Assembly (NCBI RefSeq): GCF_004565465.1
Contig: NZ_SRHY01000004.1
Span: 62,001 to 126,000, forward strand
Origin: Lentibacillus salicampi
GTDB lineage: Bacteria > Bacillota > Bacilli > Bacillales > Amphibacillaceae
Direction: 5' to 3'
DNA: 64,000 nucleotides
Below the pieces are notes generated by a model, which worked only from the letters and a program-made list of their open reading frames with translations, was not told where the DNA came from and did not search any database. The translations under genes were made by a program, and so were the position numbers. Shown one piece after another: positions 34,955-43,227 of the stretch (positions are counted from its first letter, which is position 1; every line of letters begins with the position of its first letter).

Positions 34955-35351
34955 AGTAACGATCGGTTTTGCTGCTGGTGTTGCTGTCGGGGGCGGGTTT
35001 GTCGCATTTTTAACGGTATTGGGAATAATCCCTAGAATCATCCAATTGAGTAAGACGGGGCAATTTATACCTGTTTATATTGCTGGTATTATTCTTGGCT
35101 CTTTATTTGGGATATACATGTCATTCTCGGACGTATCCTGGAATCAGCCGTATATTTTACTCATCATTTGGGGCGCTTTTCACGGCGTATTTAACGGCAT
35201 GATGGCCGCTGCTTTGACCGAAGTATTGAATGTAATTCCAATTCTTTCAAAACGTATCCGAATGGAAGAGAAATTACTATGGTTATTAATGGCTATTGTA
35301 TTTGGCAAGATTGCCGGATCCCTTTTTCAATGGACGGTATTTGTGAAATAA
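34923..35351 (+). CDS. spoVAB: Stage V sporulation protein AB
   Basis: A 142-residue SpoVAB with four hydrophobic helices. Conserved segments are GFAAGVAVGGGFVAFLTVLGIIPR (in part) and WGAFHGVFNGMMAAALTEVLNVIPIL. It starts inside the spoVAA end with no strong ribosome binding site, implying coupled translation. The next gene is spoVAF, not spoVAC as in B. subtilis. Confidence 0.93.
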   Translation: MITNILTSLLEVTIGFAAGVAVGGGFVAFLTVLGIIPRIIQLSKTGQFIPVYIAGIILGSLFGIYMSFSDVSWNQPYILLIIWGAFHGVFNGMMAAALTEVLNVIPILSKRIRMEEKLLWLLMAIVFGKIAGSLFQWTVFVK

Positions 35352-35389
35352 GTGATTTCCGAAACAAATAAAGTGGAGAGTTGAATGTT

Positions 35390-36871
35390 ATGAGCCAAAA
35401 TAAAACGAAAAGTCCAATATACGCAAAAATAGATAAAAACAAGCAGTACATGAAGGATCGGGTCGGGCTGGATACTTCATTTGATTTTGGTTTTCGTGAA
35501 TTAACCGTTTTGAAAACAAAAATTCAGCTGTATTACGTGACCGGACTCTGTGATGGTGAAGTTGTCCAGCAAATCATGCGCCAGCTTGTTCAGATCAATG
35601 ATGATGAAGTTAACACGAAAAAAGTGCCGGAAATCGTTGAAAACCGAATCATTTATCAGCAGGTGGAACGGACCGAGTCCCTGGATGAATCGGTCGACCA
35701 AATATTATCCGGCTTGATTGTTATTTTTATTGATGGCATCAAATATGCCTTTATCGTTGATGTGCGCAATTATCCCGGACGATCACCTGAAGAACCTGAT
35801 ACAGAACATGTTGTAAGAGGTTCTCGTGATGGTTTTACCGAGAACATTATTGAAAACACGGCACTAACAAGGAGACGGATCCGCGATGCCAGACTCCGGC
35901 ATGAAATGCTGAAAGTCGGGGAACGCTCAAAAACGGATATTTGTTTGTGCTATATTGATGATATCACTGACAGAGATCTGATCGCTACCGTTAAGGAAAA
36001 ATTGAACCGGATTGAAATCGATGGCCTGACGATGACAGATAAAACTTTGGAAGAATTTTTTTCCGGCCCCAAATGGAAACCCTATCCTTTAGTCAGATAT
36101 ACCGAGCGCCCTGATGTTGCCGCGACGCATCTGATGGAAGGACATGTCGTATTAATTGTAGATACGTCCCCAAGCGTCATTATTCTGCCGACAACTTTTT
36201 TTCATCATATACAGCATGCCGAAGAATATCGTCAGACACCATTGGTCGGAACGATTATGCGCATATCCAGGATCCTTGCCATTATGATGTCGATATTTCT
36301 GATGCCTTTATGGCTGTTATTTGTGATAGAGCCATCACTGCTGCCGGCGGAACTTTCGTTTATCGGACCTAAGGAAGATGGGACCATCCCGGTCGTGATA
36401 CAAATTCTGTTGGCAGATCTGGGAATTGAATTTTTACGGATGGCCGCTATCCATACACCGACGCCCTTGGCCACTTCAATGGGACTGATCGCTGCTGTTT
36501 TAATCGGTCAGATAGCTATTGATGTCGGCCTGTTTGGGCCGGAGATTATTTTGTATGTCTCCATTAGTGCGATAGGTGTGTACGTTACGCCAAGTTATGA
36601 ACTGGGTGTCGGCAATAAGATTATTCGAACGATATTAATCCTTGCTACGGCGCTGTTCAGTATAGTTGGTTTCACCATTGGTGCGACACTATATGTGCTC
36701 TATATGGTTCATTTAAAATCTTTGCAGACACCATTCTTGTGGCCGTTCATTCCGTTCAATGGCCGTGGATTAGCTGAAATTCTATTTCGTGTTCCCATTC
36801 CATATTCCAAAAAACGTCCAAGCATTGTCCACCCTAAAAATGATTACAGACAGCCAAAATCGAAAGCATGA
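35390..36871 (+). CDS. spoVAF: Stage V sporulation protein AF (GerA-family)
   Basis: A 493-residue SpoVAF, paralogous to the A subunits of GerA germinant receptors; it modulates germination with the SpoVA channel. The hydrophilic N-terminal half (residues 1-280) contains GSRDGFTENIIENTALTRRR in pieces, and the C-terminal half has about five membrane helices. ATG 35390 is preferred, with GGAGAG at 35375-35380; TTG 35381 is in frame. The expected spoVAC, spoVAD and spoVAE genes are missing between it and spoVAB. No terminator beyond a weak hairpin is seen before lysA. Confidence 0.93.
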   Translation: MSQNKTKSPIYAKIDKNKQYMKDRVGLDTSFDFGFRELTVLKTKIQLYYVTGLCDGEVVQQIMRQLVQINDDEVNTKKVPEIVENRIIYQQVERTESLDESVDQILSGLIVIFIDGIKYAFIVDVRNYPGRSPEEPDTEHVVRGSRDGFTENIIENTALTRRRIRDARLRHEMLKVGERSKTDICLCYIDDITDRDLIATVKEKLNRIEIDGLTMTDKTLEEFFSGPKWKPYPLVRYTERPDVAATHLMEGHVVLIVDTSPSVIILPTTFFHHIQHAEEYRQTPLVGTIMRISRILAIMMSIFLMPLWLLFVIEPSLLPAELSFIGPKEDGTIPVVIQILLADLGIEFLRMAAIHTPTPLATSMGLIAAVLIGQIAIDVGLFGPEIILYVSISAIGVYVTPSYELGVGNKIIRTILILATALFSIVGFTIGATLYVLYMVHLKSLQTPFLWPFIPFNGRGLAEILFRVPIPYSKKRPSIVHPKNDYRQPKSKA

Positions 36872-36987
36872 ACTTCCCGGATAACCAGAAAAATGGCCGC
36901 CTGTTTAAGATAGCAAATCAGACGTGGGTCAGCATCCAAGCCAATTTCAGGTGCTTAGCTTCCTCTTTCGTTTTTGGCTTTTGTGTG

Positions 36988-37002
36988 GTAAAGTATCTTT
37001 AC
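36988..37002 (+). promoter_or_regulatory. Palindrome upstream of lysA
   Basis: GTAAAGTATCTTTAC is a perfect 6-3-6 palindrome 28 bp before the lysA start, in the promoter region. It could be an operator. The regulator is unknown, and the gap is too short for a lysine riboswitch. Confidence 0.35.
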
Positions 37003-37029
37003 ACTTGGGATTGAGCGGGGGAATTTTAT

Positions 37030-38337
37030 ATGATACTGGATCATCATCCATTCAACATAAATGACGTGGGGCATTTAGCAATTGGCGGAATTGACGCAGT
37101 GGGCCTTTCGGAAAAATATGGTACACCGTTGTATGTTTATGATGTTTCGTTAATACGGGCGAATTGTCGCCGTTTTGTCGAAACATTTGAGGCACTTGGG
37201 GTCCGGGCGCAGGTGGCTTATGCAAGCAAAGCTTTTTCTTCTGTCGCGATGCTTCAGGTTATTAAACAGGAAGGTTTAAGTCTTGATGTCGTATCACAGG
37301 GTGAATTGTATACAGCACTTCAGGCTCAATTCCCTGTCGACAGAATTCACATGCATGGCAATAATAAAAGCGCCAATGAACTGGAAATGGCCATCGATTA
37401 TGATATAGGGTGCATCGTAGTCGATAATTTTCATGAGATTGAACTAATCAACGAAATTCTACAGCGGAAAAATAAAACAATGGATGTTTTAATGCGTGTG
37501 ACACCTGGAATTCAGCCGAATACACATCAGTATATTGTAACTGGCAATGAAGATTCCAAGTTTGGTTTCAATTTAGCTGATGGACAAGCAGATGAAGCGT
37601 TTTTACAATTGCAGAACAGTGAAAATATTCATTTTAAAGGTTTGCACAGCCATATTGGCTCACAGCTATTTGAAACTGATGCCTTTGTGCTGGCGGCGAA
37701 AGTCCTGTTTCGTAAACTAGCCGATTGGCATGCTGAATATCATTATTCCCCGGATGTTCTGAATCTAGGGGGAGGCTTTGGCATCCGGTATACAGAGGGC
37801 GATCAGCCGCTTGATTATTCTACGCATGTTAAGGAGCTGACAGCCGTCGTTCAGGAACAAGCAGCTTACTTCAATATGCCTTTACCGGAAATATGGATTG
37901 AACCGGGCCGTGCTATCGCCGGGAATGCCGGGGTAACATTATATACGGTTGGTTCCATAAAAGAAATCCCCGGTGTACGCAATTATGTTTCGGTTGACGG
38001 GGGAATGACTGATAATATACGTCCGGCGCTTTACCATGCGAAATACGAAGGTGTGCTGGCAAATAAGGCGGGAAAGACTGCGACGGATACAGTTTCGATC
38101 GCTGGTAAATGCTGTGAATCAGGAGATATGCTGATGTGGGATCTTCCAGTGCCGGCCGTCGAAAGTGATGATATTCTGGCCGTGTTTTCGACCGGTGCAT
38201 ATGGCTATTCAATGGCCAGCCATTATAACCGCTTTCCAAAAGCAGCAGTGGTTTTTGTGGAAAATGGCCGGGATCAGTTGGTCATAAAACGTGAAACCTA
38301 TCATGATGTTGTGAAAAATGACATTTCCTATGAATGA
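37030..38337 (+). CDS. lysA: Diaminopimelate decarboxylase
   Basis: PLP-dependent fold-type III decarboxylase converting meso-diaminopimelate to lysine, the last step of lysine synthesis. It has 435 aa. The PLP lysine is in VAYASKAFSS, with GLHSHIGSQ and NLGGGFGIRYTEGD for phosphate binding, EPGRAIAGNAG, and CCESGDML near the active-site cysteine. The start follows GAGCGGGGG. Its place after the spoVA genes and before ppiB is the B. subtilis arrangement. Confidence 0.96.
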   Translation: MILDHHPFNINDVGHLAIGGIDAVGLSEKYGTPLYVYDVSLIRANCRRFVETFEALGVRAQVAYASKAFSSVAMLQVIKQEGLSLDVVSQGELYTALQAQFPVDRIHMHGNNKSANELEMAIDYDIGCIVVDNFHEIELINEILQRKNKTMDVLMRVTPGIQPNTHQYIVTGNEDSKFGFNLADGQADEAFLQLQNSENIHFKGLHSHIGSQLFETDAFVLAAKVLFRKLADWHAEYHYSPDVLNLGGGFGIRYTEGDQPLDYSTHVKELTAVVQEQAAYFNMPLPEIWIEPGRAIAGNAGVTLYTVGSIKEIPGVRNYVSVDGGMTDNIRPALYHAKYEGVLANKAGKTATDTVSIAGKCCESGDMLMWDLPVPAVESDDILAVFSTGAYGYSMASHYNRFPKAAVVFVENGRDQLVIKRETYHDVVKNDISYE

Positions 38338-38385
38338 TACAGTTGTTTTCTATCGTAACGTCAGCTAAAATAATAAAATAGGTTG

Positions 38386-38647
38386 TTCAAAAGTCTGGTG
38401 AAAATGACACATCGATAGAGGACCTTCTGCTAAAACCACCGACGTCAATCGTCAACGCGGAAGTCACCACATCCTGTGGAAGCTCGTCGGCTTGCTTTTC
38501 CGCAACTCATGAATTGAAATGGATCCATGTCGTTGCTCAAAGTTACGCCGCCTTGAACTCCGACGTACAGGACGTGCTAATATCAGCGTTGGCGATTGAC
38601 ATCGCAAACTTAGCCGATGACGGTCATTTTTATCTTTCTTTTTGAAC
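38386..38647 (+). repeat. MITE-like element, family C, copy 2
   Basis: 262 bp with termini GTTCAAAAGTC and CTTTTTGAAC. The interior shares GGACCTTCTGCTAAAA, AGAAGTCACCACATCCTGTG-type and GGAAGCTCG blocks with the copy at 22424-22600 but has about 85 bp more near its right end. It fills most of the lysA-ppiB gap and contains no plausible gene. Confidence 0.8.
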
Positions 38648-38680
38648 ATGAACTATCAGTACAATAAAGGGGATGAAAGC

Positions 38681-39118
38681 ATGCGAAAAAAAGGATATAT
38701 TTTAATGGAAAACGGGAACAAAATAGAGTTTGAACTTTATCCGGATGAAGCACCAAACACCGCAGCAAATTTTGAAAAGCTGGCGAACAGCAATTTTTAT
38801 GACGGTCTGACGTTCCACCGGGTAATTGACGGATTTGTCAGCCAGGGGGGCTGTCCGAATGGTGATGGTACTGGCAATGCAGGGTACACAATCAAATGTG
38901 AAACTGAAGGGAACCCGCATAAACATCAGGAAGGTTCGTTGTCGATGGCTCATGCCGGAAAAGATACAGGAAGCTGTCAATTTTTTATCGTTCATGAAGC
39001 CCAGCCCCATTTAGACGGTGTCCATACGGTTTTTGGCCAAGTTACCTCGGGCATTGAGTTTGCCAAAGCGATGGAAAACGGCGATGTTATGAAGCATGTA
39101 AAGGTTACGGCAGAATAA
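38681..39118 (+). CDS. ppiB: Cyclophilin-type peptidyl-prolyl cis-trans isomerase
   Basis: Cytosolic proline isomerase of 145 aa. The cyclophilin core is visible: [13 protein letters not shown] (catalytic Arg/Phe), [16 protein letters not shown] and [14 protein letters not shown] 38681 has AAAGGGGATGA upstream. The open frame from 38642 lies in the end of the family C repeat and is excluded. It is followed ten bases later by a small M50-like protease gene. Confidence 0.95.
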   Translation: MRKKGYILMENGNKIEFELYPDEAPNTAANFEKLANSNFYDGLTFHRVIDGFVSQGGCPNGDGTGNAGYTIKCETEGNPHKHQEGSLSMAHAGKDTGSCQFFIVHEAQPHLDGVHTVFGQVTSGIEFAKAMENGDVMKHVKVTAE

Positions 39119-39127
39119 TAGACATGT

Positions 39128-39577
39128 ATGGATATTTATACGTTTCTATTCCTGATTTTTGTTGTTGCGCCGGCTGGAACGACAGTCCATGAATTAGGCC
39201 ATGTGCTTGGCGCAAAATCAGTCGAAGCTGATCAAGTTTTTTTATCGATAGGTGCTGGCACTACCGTTTACCGCACGAAGTGGAAGCATATCCATATGAC
39301 GATGCGCATCCTCTTCTTTATTGGAGGTTTGACGAGCAGTAAACGAAAGGTTCCGTATCAGCGGCACGAACAAATCAGGATAGCTGCTCTTGGGCCTTTC
39401 AGCAGTTTTTTGGCTGCAGTTCTCTGTTATGCCTTGTATACCGTATACCCCAACAATTATTTAATGTTATTGTTACTGTTTAATTTATGGGTAGCCGTTG
39501 TTAATATCATTCCCTTTCGTTTTAAAGGGAAACCATCAGATGGCTATACGATCTTGAGCGTTATCAGACAAAAATAA
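39128..39577 (+). CDS. Small M50/site-2-protease-like membrane protein
   Basis: A 149-residue membrane protein with the zinc protease motif HELGH (residues 21-25) in the first helix region and a distal NIIPF...SDG pair resembling the NPxxDG third-ligand motif of site-2 proteases. Three or four hydrophobic stretches are present. It is far shorter than ordinary M50 proteases and lacks a PDZ domain. It closely follows ppiB. The substrate is unknown, and the N residue in place of NP makes activity uncertain. Confidence 0.75.
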   Translation: MDIYTFLFLIFVVAPAGTTVHELGHVLGAKSVEADQVFLSIGAGTTVYRTKWKHIHMTMRILFFIGGLTSSKRKVPYQRHEQIRIAALGPFSSFLAAVLCYALYTVYPNNYLMLLLLFNLWVAVVNIIPFRFKGKPSDGYTILSVIRQK

Positions 39578-39877
39578 GAAAGCGTATGTTTATCCGCAAG
39601 TATGGTCATGATGATAAAGGATGAACACCAGTTCAAATTAGCATTAACAGAAATTTGCTGTGATTATACCGGATCAAGGGATAACTGGGAAGATGGGTTT
39701 GTCATTGTTTTTTAACAAAAGCAACGGGTATTTTGAATATTATAGCCGGCCGATGTTGACAAATCATGCCTTGTGTTGCATAACTATATATACAAACCCT
39801 ATCGGTAAGGAACCCATTCAGTATGGTATGTTCTGCTCTTTTTGATTGGTAAGCTATTATCATAATGAGGGATATCT

Positions 39878-40255
39878 ATGTTTATTCGTTATAAAAAAAA
39901 TTATGAAAAGATTGCGATGGGATTATTATCTTTCATGCCTGAAGAAAAAGATGTTAAGAAATTGCAGCAAACGATTAAAGAGTATGAGACAAATCCGAAT
40001 TGGTACCTTTTCCTCTGGAAGGAGGAAGATGTACTGGGTGCGATTGGCGTGCGTATTGAGAATGATATTGACGCAGTTGTCCAACACATATCTGTTAACC
40101 CCTCACATCGAAACTCGGGGATCGGCAAAAAGATGGTGAAAGAAGTGCAGAATATGTTTGGCGATAAGTATGCCGTTTGTGCCGATGAGATAACACAACA
40201 ATTTTTGAATAAGTCAATTGATGAAGGACAGCACAAAAACGAAGAAAGTGACTAA
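39878..40255 (+). CDS. ribT: RibT, GNAT-family acetyltransferase
   Basis: A 125-residue GNAT protein with strong resemblance to B. subtilis RibT: the opening MFIRYKKNYEKIAMGLLSFM, partly split here, and the acetyl-CoA loop HRNSGIGKKMV after HISVNPS. In B. subtilis ribT is the last gene of the riboflavin operon; here ribDEAH are absent and ribT stands alone between a protease gene and a terminator. Its substrate is unknown. The 300 bp before it (39578-39877) hold no recognisable gene. Confidence 0.9.
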   Translation: MFIRYKKNYEKIAMGLLSFMPEEKDVKKLQQTIKEYETNPNWYLFLWKEEDVLGAIGVRIENDIDAVVQHISVNPSHRNSGIGKKMVKEVQNMFGDKYAVCADEITQQFLNKSIDEGQHKNEESD

Positions 40256-40292
40256 ACAAAAGCCAGCTCTCTTTAAGAGGTGGCTTTTGTTT
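40254..40292 (+). terminator. Terminator after ribT
   Basis: AAACAAAAGCCAGCTCT pairs with AGAGGTGGCTTTTGTTT over a 5-nt loop. Its T-run serves ribT; the reverse strand could serve the YjcZ-type gene. Confidence 0.85.
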
Positions 40293-40336
40293 GTAAGAAA
40301 ACTTACAGAATGATATTGTCAATCAGCTCGGCATGA

Positions 40337-40414
40337 TTACATCCATGCAGCACCGACAATAATCAGAAGGATAAACAGTACAACGATTAGCGCAAATCCT
40401 CCGCCGTAACCCAT
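40337..40414 (-). CDS. YjcZ-family sporulation miniprotein (25 aa)
   Basis: A 25-residue peptide MGYGGGFALIVVLFILLIIV ending GAAWM: a glycine-rich N-terminus followed by a single membrane helix. This is the typical YjcZ/YosA-like sporulation small protein form found in spore formers. AAGGAGGAATTTC precedes the ATG on the minus strand. It is too short for ordinary gene calling. It lies between the convergent ribT terminator and a divergent scpA. Expression in the mother cell or coat is inferred from family behaviour. Confidence 0.85.
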   Translation of the reverse strand: MGYGGGFALIVVLFILLIIVGAAWM

Positions 40415-40442
40415 AATGAAATTCCTCCTTTTTCGCTTAACG

Positions 40443-40470
40443 GATAAATGTTTTTTTGGTAACATTTATC
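40443..40470 (-). other. Perfect hairpin upstream of the YjcZ-type gene
   Basis: GATAAATGTT and AACATTTATC form a 10-bp stem with an 8-nt loop, 29 bp upstream of the miniprotein start. It could be an operator or a leader hairpin. Confidence 0.35.
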
Positions 40471-40600
40471 TTACGTTAATAACATATGATGACAATCGCA
40501 AAATTGTATGGGCGTATACGCAATAAGGAAAACTTTAAACGCCTGGAATGTGAATGCCCCTTAATACGGGGGTTTTTCCGCTCATGAAAGGAGAACTGTT

Positions 40601-41335
40601 GTGAATCAGCCATATCAAGTGAAATTGGATGGTTTTGAAGGTCCTCTTGATCTATTACTGCACTTGATCAACCAATATGAGATTGATATATACGATATAC
40701 CTGTGGCACAGATAACCGAGCAATATATGCACTATATTCATACCCTGCGGCAGCTCGAACTAAATGTCGCGAGTGAATATTTGGTAATGGCTGCCACGTT
40801 GCTTGCTTTGAAAAGTCAGATGCTTTTACCAAAACAGGAGATTGAAGAAGCAGATGAGGAATACATGGAAGATCCACGTGAAGAATTGATGCAGCGTCTG
40901 ATTGAATACCGGAAATACAAAGATGCAGCTCAAAAATTGCATGATCGGGAAATGGAAGCGAATCAGACGTTTACAAGGCCACCGGTTGCATTCGATGATG
41001 ATGAGAGCAAACCGCCTGTAAACAAGGGGGATTTATCCATTTATGATATGCTTCATGCTTTAGGAAAAATGTTCGAACGCAAGAAATGGAACGACCCGTT
41101 GGAAACAAAAGTTAAAAGCAGTGAGATCCCGATCGAACAGCGCATGACTGAAGTCCTTGACTTGGTGAAACACAAACGGTCGGGGATAACGTTTGATCGG
41201 TTATTTGAATATCCCTCTCGTTCACATATTGTGGTGACATTTATGGCAATATTGGAGCTGATGAAAAATAATGAGGTGAGATGTGAGCAGGAAAATCATT
41301 TAGATCAATTGTATGTTTTTTATATGGGGGGTTAA
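40601..41335 (+). CDS. scpA: Segregation and condensation protein A
   Basis: Kleisin subunit of the SMC-ScpA-ScpB condensin that organises and segregates the chromosome. It has 244 aa. The N-terminal SMC-neck-binding domain opens YQVKLDGFEGPLDLLLHLI, with the family RREL-like YLVMAATLLALKSQMLLP. The acidic linker lies at about 85-95, and the C-terminal winged helix is at about 170-240. GTG 40601 follows AAAGGAGAAC. It is two bases upstream of scpB, its partner. Confidence 0.96.
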   Translation: MNQPYQVKLDGFEGPLDLLLHLINQYEIDIYDIPVAQITEQYMHYIHTLRQLELNVASEYLVMAATLLALKSQMLLPKQEIEEADEEYMEDPREELMQRLIEYRKYKDAAQKLHDREMEANQTFTRPPVAFDDDESKPPVNKGDLSIYDMLHALGKMFERKKWNDPLETKVKSSEIPIEQRMTEVLDLVKHKRSGITFDRLFEYPSRSHIVVTFMAILELMKNNEVRCEQENHLDQLYVFYMGG

Positions 41336-41337
41336 TC

Positions 41338-41934
41338 GTGGAAATTAATGAACTGAAAGCTATAATGGAAGGCTTATTATTTGCAAGTGGCGATGAAGGC
41401 ATTACTGTGACACAAATAGCGCGTGTTCTGGATGCTCCGGATCATACAGTTAACCATTTACTGCAGGAATTAAAGTACGATTATGATCATACGAACCGCG
41501 GAATGCTCTTAATGCAATCGCATGAAGTGTTTCATTTGACAACCAGGCCTGAACACAGTCCGTATTTTAAAAAACTTCTTGAAACACCACAAATGACAAG
41601 AATGTCACAGGCTGCTTTGGAAACATTGGCAATTATCGCCTACCAGCAACCGATCACCAGAACCGAAATTGAAGATATACGAGGTGTAAAAAGTGATCGG
41701 CCTGTACAGACATTGATTGCCAGATCACTAATTGAAGAAGTCGGGAGAAAAGAAGGGGCTGGACGGCCCATGTTATTTGCAACAACAACAGACTTCCTGA
41801 CTTATTTTGGCTTAACATCGCTTGAAGAATTGCCGCCGCTTCCGGAAGATATCAGTACTGATCAGCTTGAACAGGAAGCAGACCTGTTTTTTGAAAAGTT
41901 TTCGGAACAGATTGATGGAAACAGTTATGCATAA
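41338..41934 (+). CDS. scpB: Segregation and condensation protein B
   Basis: Winged-helix kleisin-interacting subunit of bacterial condensin, 198 aa. It has two tandem winged helices. LEGLLFASGDEG-like (here MEGLLFASGDEG) and LETLAIIAYQQPITRTEIEDIRG with GRPMLFATT are family signatures. The GTG start is preceded by ATGGGGGG. It is the last gene of the scpAB unit, with a clear terminator behind it. Confidence 0.96.
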   Translation: MEINELKAIMEGLLFASGDEGITVTQIARVLDAPDHTVNHLLQELKYDYDHTNRGMLLMQSHEVFHLTTRPEHSPYFKKLLETPQMTRMSQAALETLAIIAYQQPITRTEIEDIRGVKSDRPVQTLIARSLIEEVGRKEGAGRPMLFATTTDFLTYFGLTSLEELPPLPEDISTDQLEQEADLFFEKFSEQIDGNSYA

Positions 41935-41956
41935 ATACATTTTACCATTATTCAGT

Positions 41957-41985
41957 AATCCTTACGTTCATCGTAAGGATTTTTG
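41957..41985 (+). terminator. Terminator after scpB
   Basis: AATCCTTACG / CGTAAGGATT with loop TTCAT, then TTTTG. Confidence 0.85.
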
Positions 41986-42057
41986 CCTCCATAGGATTCA
42001 CGATCCCGGAGACCTCCAGTTTACGAAACCCCGATGACCACTATTGGGGTATTATTA

Positions 42058-42087
42058 GCATATTCACTTGTATAACGCGCATAAACT
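42058..42087 (+). promoter_or_regulatory. Sigma-E-like promoter of dacB-spmA-spmB
   Basis: GCATATT (42058-42064), a 15-bp spacer, then CATAAACT (42080-42087). This matches the sigma-E pattern kmATATT-N14-CATACAnT. The B. subtilis dacB operon is sigma-E dependent. Confidence 0.65.
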
Positions 42088-42123
42088 GTATAGATAAATT
42101 AATCATCTGCAGGAGGAAAATGT

Positions 42124-43227
42124 ATGCGTTATGCTGTCATAACACTTGCCTGTCTTATCCTTGGCTTTTTTTTGTACCCGGCAGTTGGACAAGCAAAACC
42201 GGGTGTATCAGCTAATAATGCCGTATTGATCGAACAATCGTCAGGAAGGGTGCTCTTCGAAAGACAAGCACATGAAGAACAGCCCATAGCCAGTATTACG
42301 AAAATTATGACTGCCATTATTGCCATTGAATCAGGAAAACTCGAGGAAACCGTAACGGTCAGCAATCGTGCTGTCAATGCGACCGGATCTTCCATTTATT
42401 TGGAAGAAGGCGAACAAATGCCACTCAAGGATCTTGTTTACGGATTATTGCTGCGTTCCGGCAATGATGCAGCTGTTGCGATAAGCGAACATGTAGGAGG
42501 AAGCAAGGAAGGTTTCGTCCATTTAATGAACCAAAAGGCGCAGTGGCTTGGTATGACCAACACTTCGTTTGAAAATCCACATGGACTCGACGCCGATCAT
42601 CATTTTTCCACTGCATATGACATGGCCACCCTAATGCGCTATGCGATGGATAATGAAACATTCAGGCAAGTTACCAAAACAAAAAACTATAAATCAGAGA
42701 ACCGGGCGTATGCTTGGAAAAATAAACACAAGTTGCTGACCGGTATGTATGAATATACAAACGGCGGGAAAACCGGATTCACCCGAATCGCTGGAAGGAC
42801 CTTGGTAAGTTCGGCACAAAAAGGGGACATGGAACTAATCGCTGTAACGCTAAATGGACCTGATGATTGGCAAGATCATATCGGAATGTTCGAATGGGGG
42901 TTTGATAACTATGATATGACAACGATTGATCAAGAAGGGGAAAATCGTTACCAAATGGCCAAATCCGGCAATCAGGTTACAGGCTATTTGCATCATGATA
43001 TTACATTACCGCTTCAGAAAAATGAACAAAAACAACTCGAACGTCAATCATTTATATTACGTGAGCATCCGGAGACAGTGGAAGATGTTATCGGAAAGAC
43101 CATATATTTTGTGGATGCTGTGCCGATTACAGAGACCCCAATTTATTCCGAACGGCGTGAAGGGGACTTTTTAAAAAATATTATTTCGGTATATCAACGG
43201 TTTACCGGGTTTGATCCAAATGGTTAA
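42124..43227 (+). CDS. dacB: Sporulation D-alanyl-D-alanine carboxypeptidase DacB (PBP5*)
   Basis: Mother-cell S11 carboxypeptidase that controls spore cortex cross-linking. The signal peptide covers residues 1-24 (ending VGQAKP). Motifs are SITK at about 58-61, SGN near 116 and KTG near 217 (NGGKTGFT). The C-terminal beta domain is present, with 367 aa in total. The ATG is preceded by CAGGAGGAAAATGT. Its stop overlaps the spmA start by eight bases. The sigma-E-like promoter and spmAB neighbours identify it as dacB rather than another PBP. Confidence 0.93.
   Translation: MRYAVITLACLILGFFLYPAVGQAKPGVSANNAVLIEQSSGRVLFERQAHEEQPIASITKIMTAIIAIESGKLEETVTVSNRAVNATGSSIYLEEGEQMPLKDLVYGLLLRSGNDAAVAISEHVGGSKEGFVHLMNQKAQWLGMTNTSFENPHGLDADHHFSTAYDMATLMRYAMDNETFRQVTKTKNYKSENRAYAWKNKHKLLTGMYEYTNGGKTGFTRIAGRTLVSSAQKGDMELIAVTLNGPDDWQDHIGMFEWGFDNYDMTTIDQEGENRYQMAKSGNQVTGYLHHDITLPLQKNEQKQLERQSFILREHPETVEDVIGKTIYFVDAVPITETPIYSERREGDFLKNIISVYQRFTGFDPNG

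Noticed and set aside
36872..37029. Lysine riboswitch before lysA
   Set aside because: The gap is 158 bp and lacks the conserved L-box segments; only a palindrome and a weak hairpin are seen.
39660..39845. 61-codon ORF between the M50-like gene and ribT
   Set aside because: No ribosome binding site, no family resemblance and atypical composition; treated as non-coding.
40557..40577. CCCC-TTAATA-CGGGG hairpin with TTTTT just upstream of scpA
   Set aside because: The stem is only four to five base pairs, so I do not claim a terminator or attenuator, though its position 10-20 bp before the scpA ribosome binding site is curious.
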